In this document: in pieces, positions 62,887 to 64,000 of the stretch
Layout: every line of letters begins with the position of its first letter
Position numbering within the stretch: position 1 is the first letter of the stretch
From: WSZJ01 sp964590435
Lineage (GTDB): Bacteria; Planctomycetota; MHYJ01; WSZJ01
Reading direction: 5' to 3'
DNA: 64,000 nucleotides
NCBI GenBank assembly: GCA_964590435.1
Contig: CAZPWT010000046.1
Location: forward strand, 84,464-148,463
Made by a program: the position numbers and the translations under genes
Notes under the pieces: model-generated
The model's database searches: none
Seen by the model: only the letters and a program-made list of their open reading frames with translations
Told to the model about the DNA's origin: nothing

Positions 62887-63867
62887 CTAGGCAGGAAGTC
62901 TTAGCGCGGACGCCCAGGTGTTTGGATCTGTTTTGGCAGGCAATTCCACTTCCGCTGGCACCAAGATCTTCCGTGCGTCAGGTCTTGTTTCGCGGGTGAC
63001 CGCGGCCAGAAATAGGTCTGTGTGTTGCCGAAGTAGTGCGTCGACGGCTACTCCGTAAGGCGACAGATTCCGAGTGAGGGCCCCTCGCCCGAGCGCTGTC
63101 TCCGCATCCAGGGCCTGCTTAAGTTGAGTGACAGTAATCCTAACTGCACCGCAAAGGGCTTCCACGTTTTCACCCAGCCTTCTCAGGTCCTTGGGCAAAT
63201 CCGACGCTGGCCAGACTTGTCGAATTGTCGCGATCGTGTCCGACAGGGATCTGGTTTCCTTATCCGACTTCGAAAGCGCTGAGCCGAGGGAGAGCTTGTC
63301 CGCCTCCTGAATCGACACCTCTGCGTGTTCGAGCATGGCCTTTATCTGGAAAGCGATTCGTTGCTTGCCCCAGTGCGGCTCCTCGGTCTTATAGATGAGG
63401 TCGTGCGTGGCGATGGTCCACGCGTGCTGAAGAAACGTTTTCACTTGGCACTCGAACTTGATCCCGGTCAGCCCGCTCGGAGGTTGAGAATCTGAGTCGC
63501 GCCAGCGGAGGAACAGACGCAGGTCATCGAAGGGAAAGCTGTTCGAGTGTTTGAAAGTCTCGTCGTCCTGTTTCGGCCTTCGCGCCACGAACTGGAATTG
63601 CTCGCGGAGCAGCTGTTCGGCAGCTGAAATCTCAGCCGAGCTTCGAACGACCAGAGTGCAAGCAAAGAAGTCTTCCAGGGCTTCCGGCTTTGGTACTCGA
63701 CCAGACTCAATCTTCAGAGCGAAACTCTCGGCGTCCTTAATCCTGCTTTCGTAGTGCCAATGCGGATCCTTACGGTTACGGAGAATCGCGTCCACCCGCT
63801 TTTGAAGCTCGAGGTTCAAGGGGAGTTGGCTTTCAAATGCCGCCCGAATGGATGCAGGTATCTTCAT
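62887..63867 (-). CDS. Divergent RelA/SpoT-fold nucleotidyltransferase-like protein
   Basis: The 326-residue protein resembles the RelA/SpoT synthetase fold in its first 180 residues: HWHYESRIKDAESFALKIESG, then LEDFFACTLVV, and the typical FECQVKTFLQHAWTIATHDLIYK. The Y-x-x-x-H part of the pppGpp-binding loop is not evident (FDDLRLFLRW lies there), so activity may differ from ppGpp synthesis. The C-terminal 140 residues are helical. The start is uncertain: ATG 63867 begins the homology, but the frame is open to 63993 and possibly past the window edge. Codon usage is less GC-rich than average, suggesting transfer. Toxin or phage-defence roles are known for stand-alone relatives. Confidence 0.75.
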   Translation of the reverse strand: MKIPASIRAAFESQLPLNLELQKRVDAILRNRKDPHWHYESRIKDAESFALKIESGRVPKPEALEDFFACTLVVRSSAEISAAEQLLREQFQFVARRPKQDDETFKHSNSFPFDDLRLFLRWRDSDSQPPSGLTGIKFECQVKTFLQHAWTIATHDLIYKTEEPHWGKQRIAFQIKAMLEHAEVSIQEADKLSLGSALSKSDKETRSLSDTIATIRQVWPASDLPKDLRRLGENVEALCGAVRITVTQLKQALDAETALGRGALTRNLSPYGVAVDALLRQHTDLFLAAVTRETRPDARKILVPAEVELPAKTDPNTWASALRLPA

Positions 63868-64000
63868 CCTAGGTTGTCCGCAGCCCTCGGTGACAACATG
63901 AGTGAGACACCCGACTACCCCGATATTAGTGTTGAGGGCAGGAAGGCTGGTCGCCATGTCGCAGACGCCGACGTTGTTGAGGAGGGCTATCATCTCACCG

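Overview
This is a very GC-rich bacterial window with dense gene packing and many 4-base stop/start overlaps (ATGA, GTGA, TTGA). The best taxonomic clue is the secreted WD40 protein at 57268-58824. Its C-terminal helical tail and its coupling to a secreted SGNH hydrolase are typical of Planctomycetota. The lipoprotein-type exports, the outer-membrane-like beta barrel and the WD40 protein all fit a Gram-negative-type envelope. I infer a planctomycete or close relative, with moderate confidence.

The first 31 kb reads as an osmotic-stress, ion and storage-sugar district. It begins with a ClC channel carrying a regulatory tail. A six-enzyme operon follows: treY, glgE, a treS-maltokinase fusion, glgB, treZ and glgX. 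Together these enzymes link alpha-glucan to trehalose in both directions: TreY/TreZ release trehalose from glucan, and TreS-Mak, GlgE and GlgB rebuild glucan from trehalose. Next come a CPA-type antiporter with an RCK domain, a convergent sugar ABC importer operon of the trehalose/maltose type, a diguanylate cyclase, a MarR regulator, an MscS channel, a universal-stress-protein/ion-transporter pair and a Na+/Ca2+ exchanger. Five intergenic regions here carry an AT-rich dyad close to TTTG-N5-CAAA, which stands out against the GC-rich background. I propose it is the operator of a shared regulon, possibly that of the MarR protein encoded beside one copy.

From 31 to 51 kb the genes are mostly housekeeping: a beta-hydroxyacid dehydrogenase, urocanate hydratase, malic enzyme, a DEAD-box helicase with a His-rich tail, a MEMO-family protein, an RsuA/RluB-type pseudouridine synthase with a very long repetitive tail, an M16 peptidase, carA and purA. 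Also here are a TPR protein that looks like the C-terminal half of a larger signalling ATPase, and two REP-like inverted-repeat elements. A vapBC-type toxin-antitoxin pair sits at 51 kb with a palindrome touching its start.

From 51 to 64 kb there is a periplasmic cyclophilin, a lower-GC patch with an unknown gene, an alkylation-repair cluster (AlkB-like dioxygenase, CDGSH protein, full-length Ada), the WD40/SGNH pair, and the uppS-cdsA-phoH group. Between phoH and an unknown 240-residue helical protein lies a roughly 260-base array of 42-44-base tandem units containing hairpins, which looks like a structured leader. That protein is followed by a good intrinsic terminator. The window ends in a divergent RelA/SpoT-fold protein in another lower-GC patch. 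I found no tRNA, rRNA, CRISPR array or transposase.
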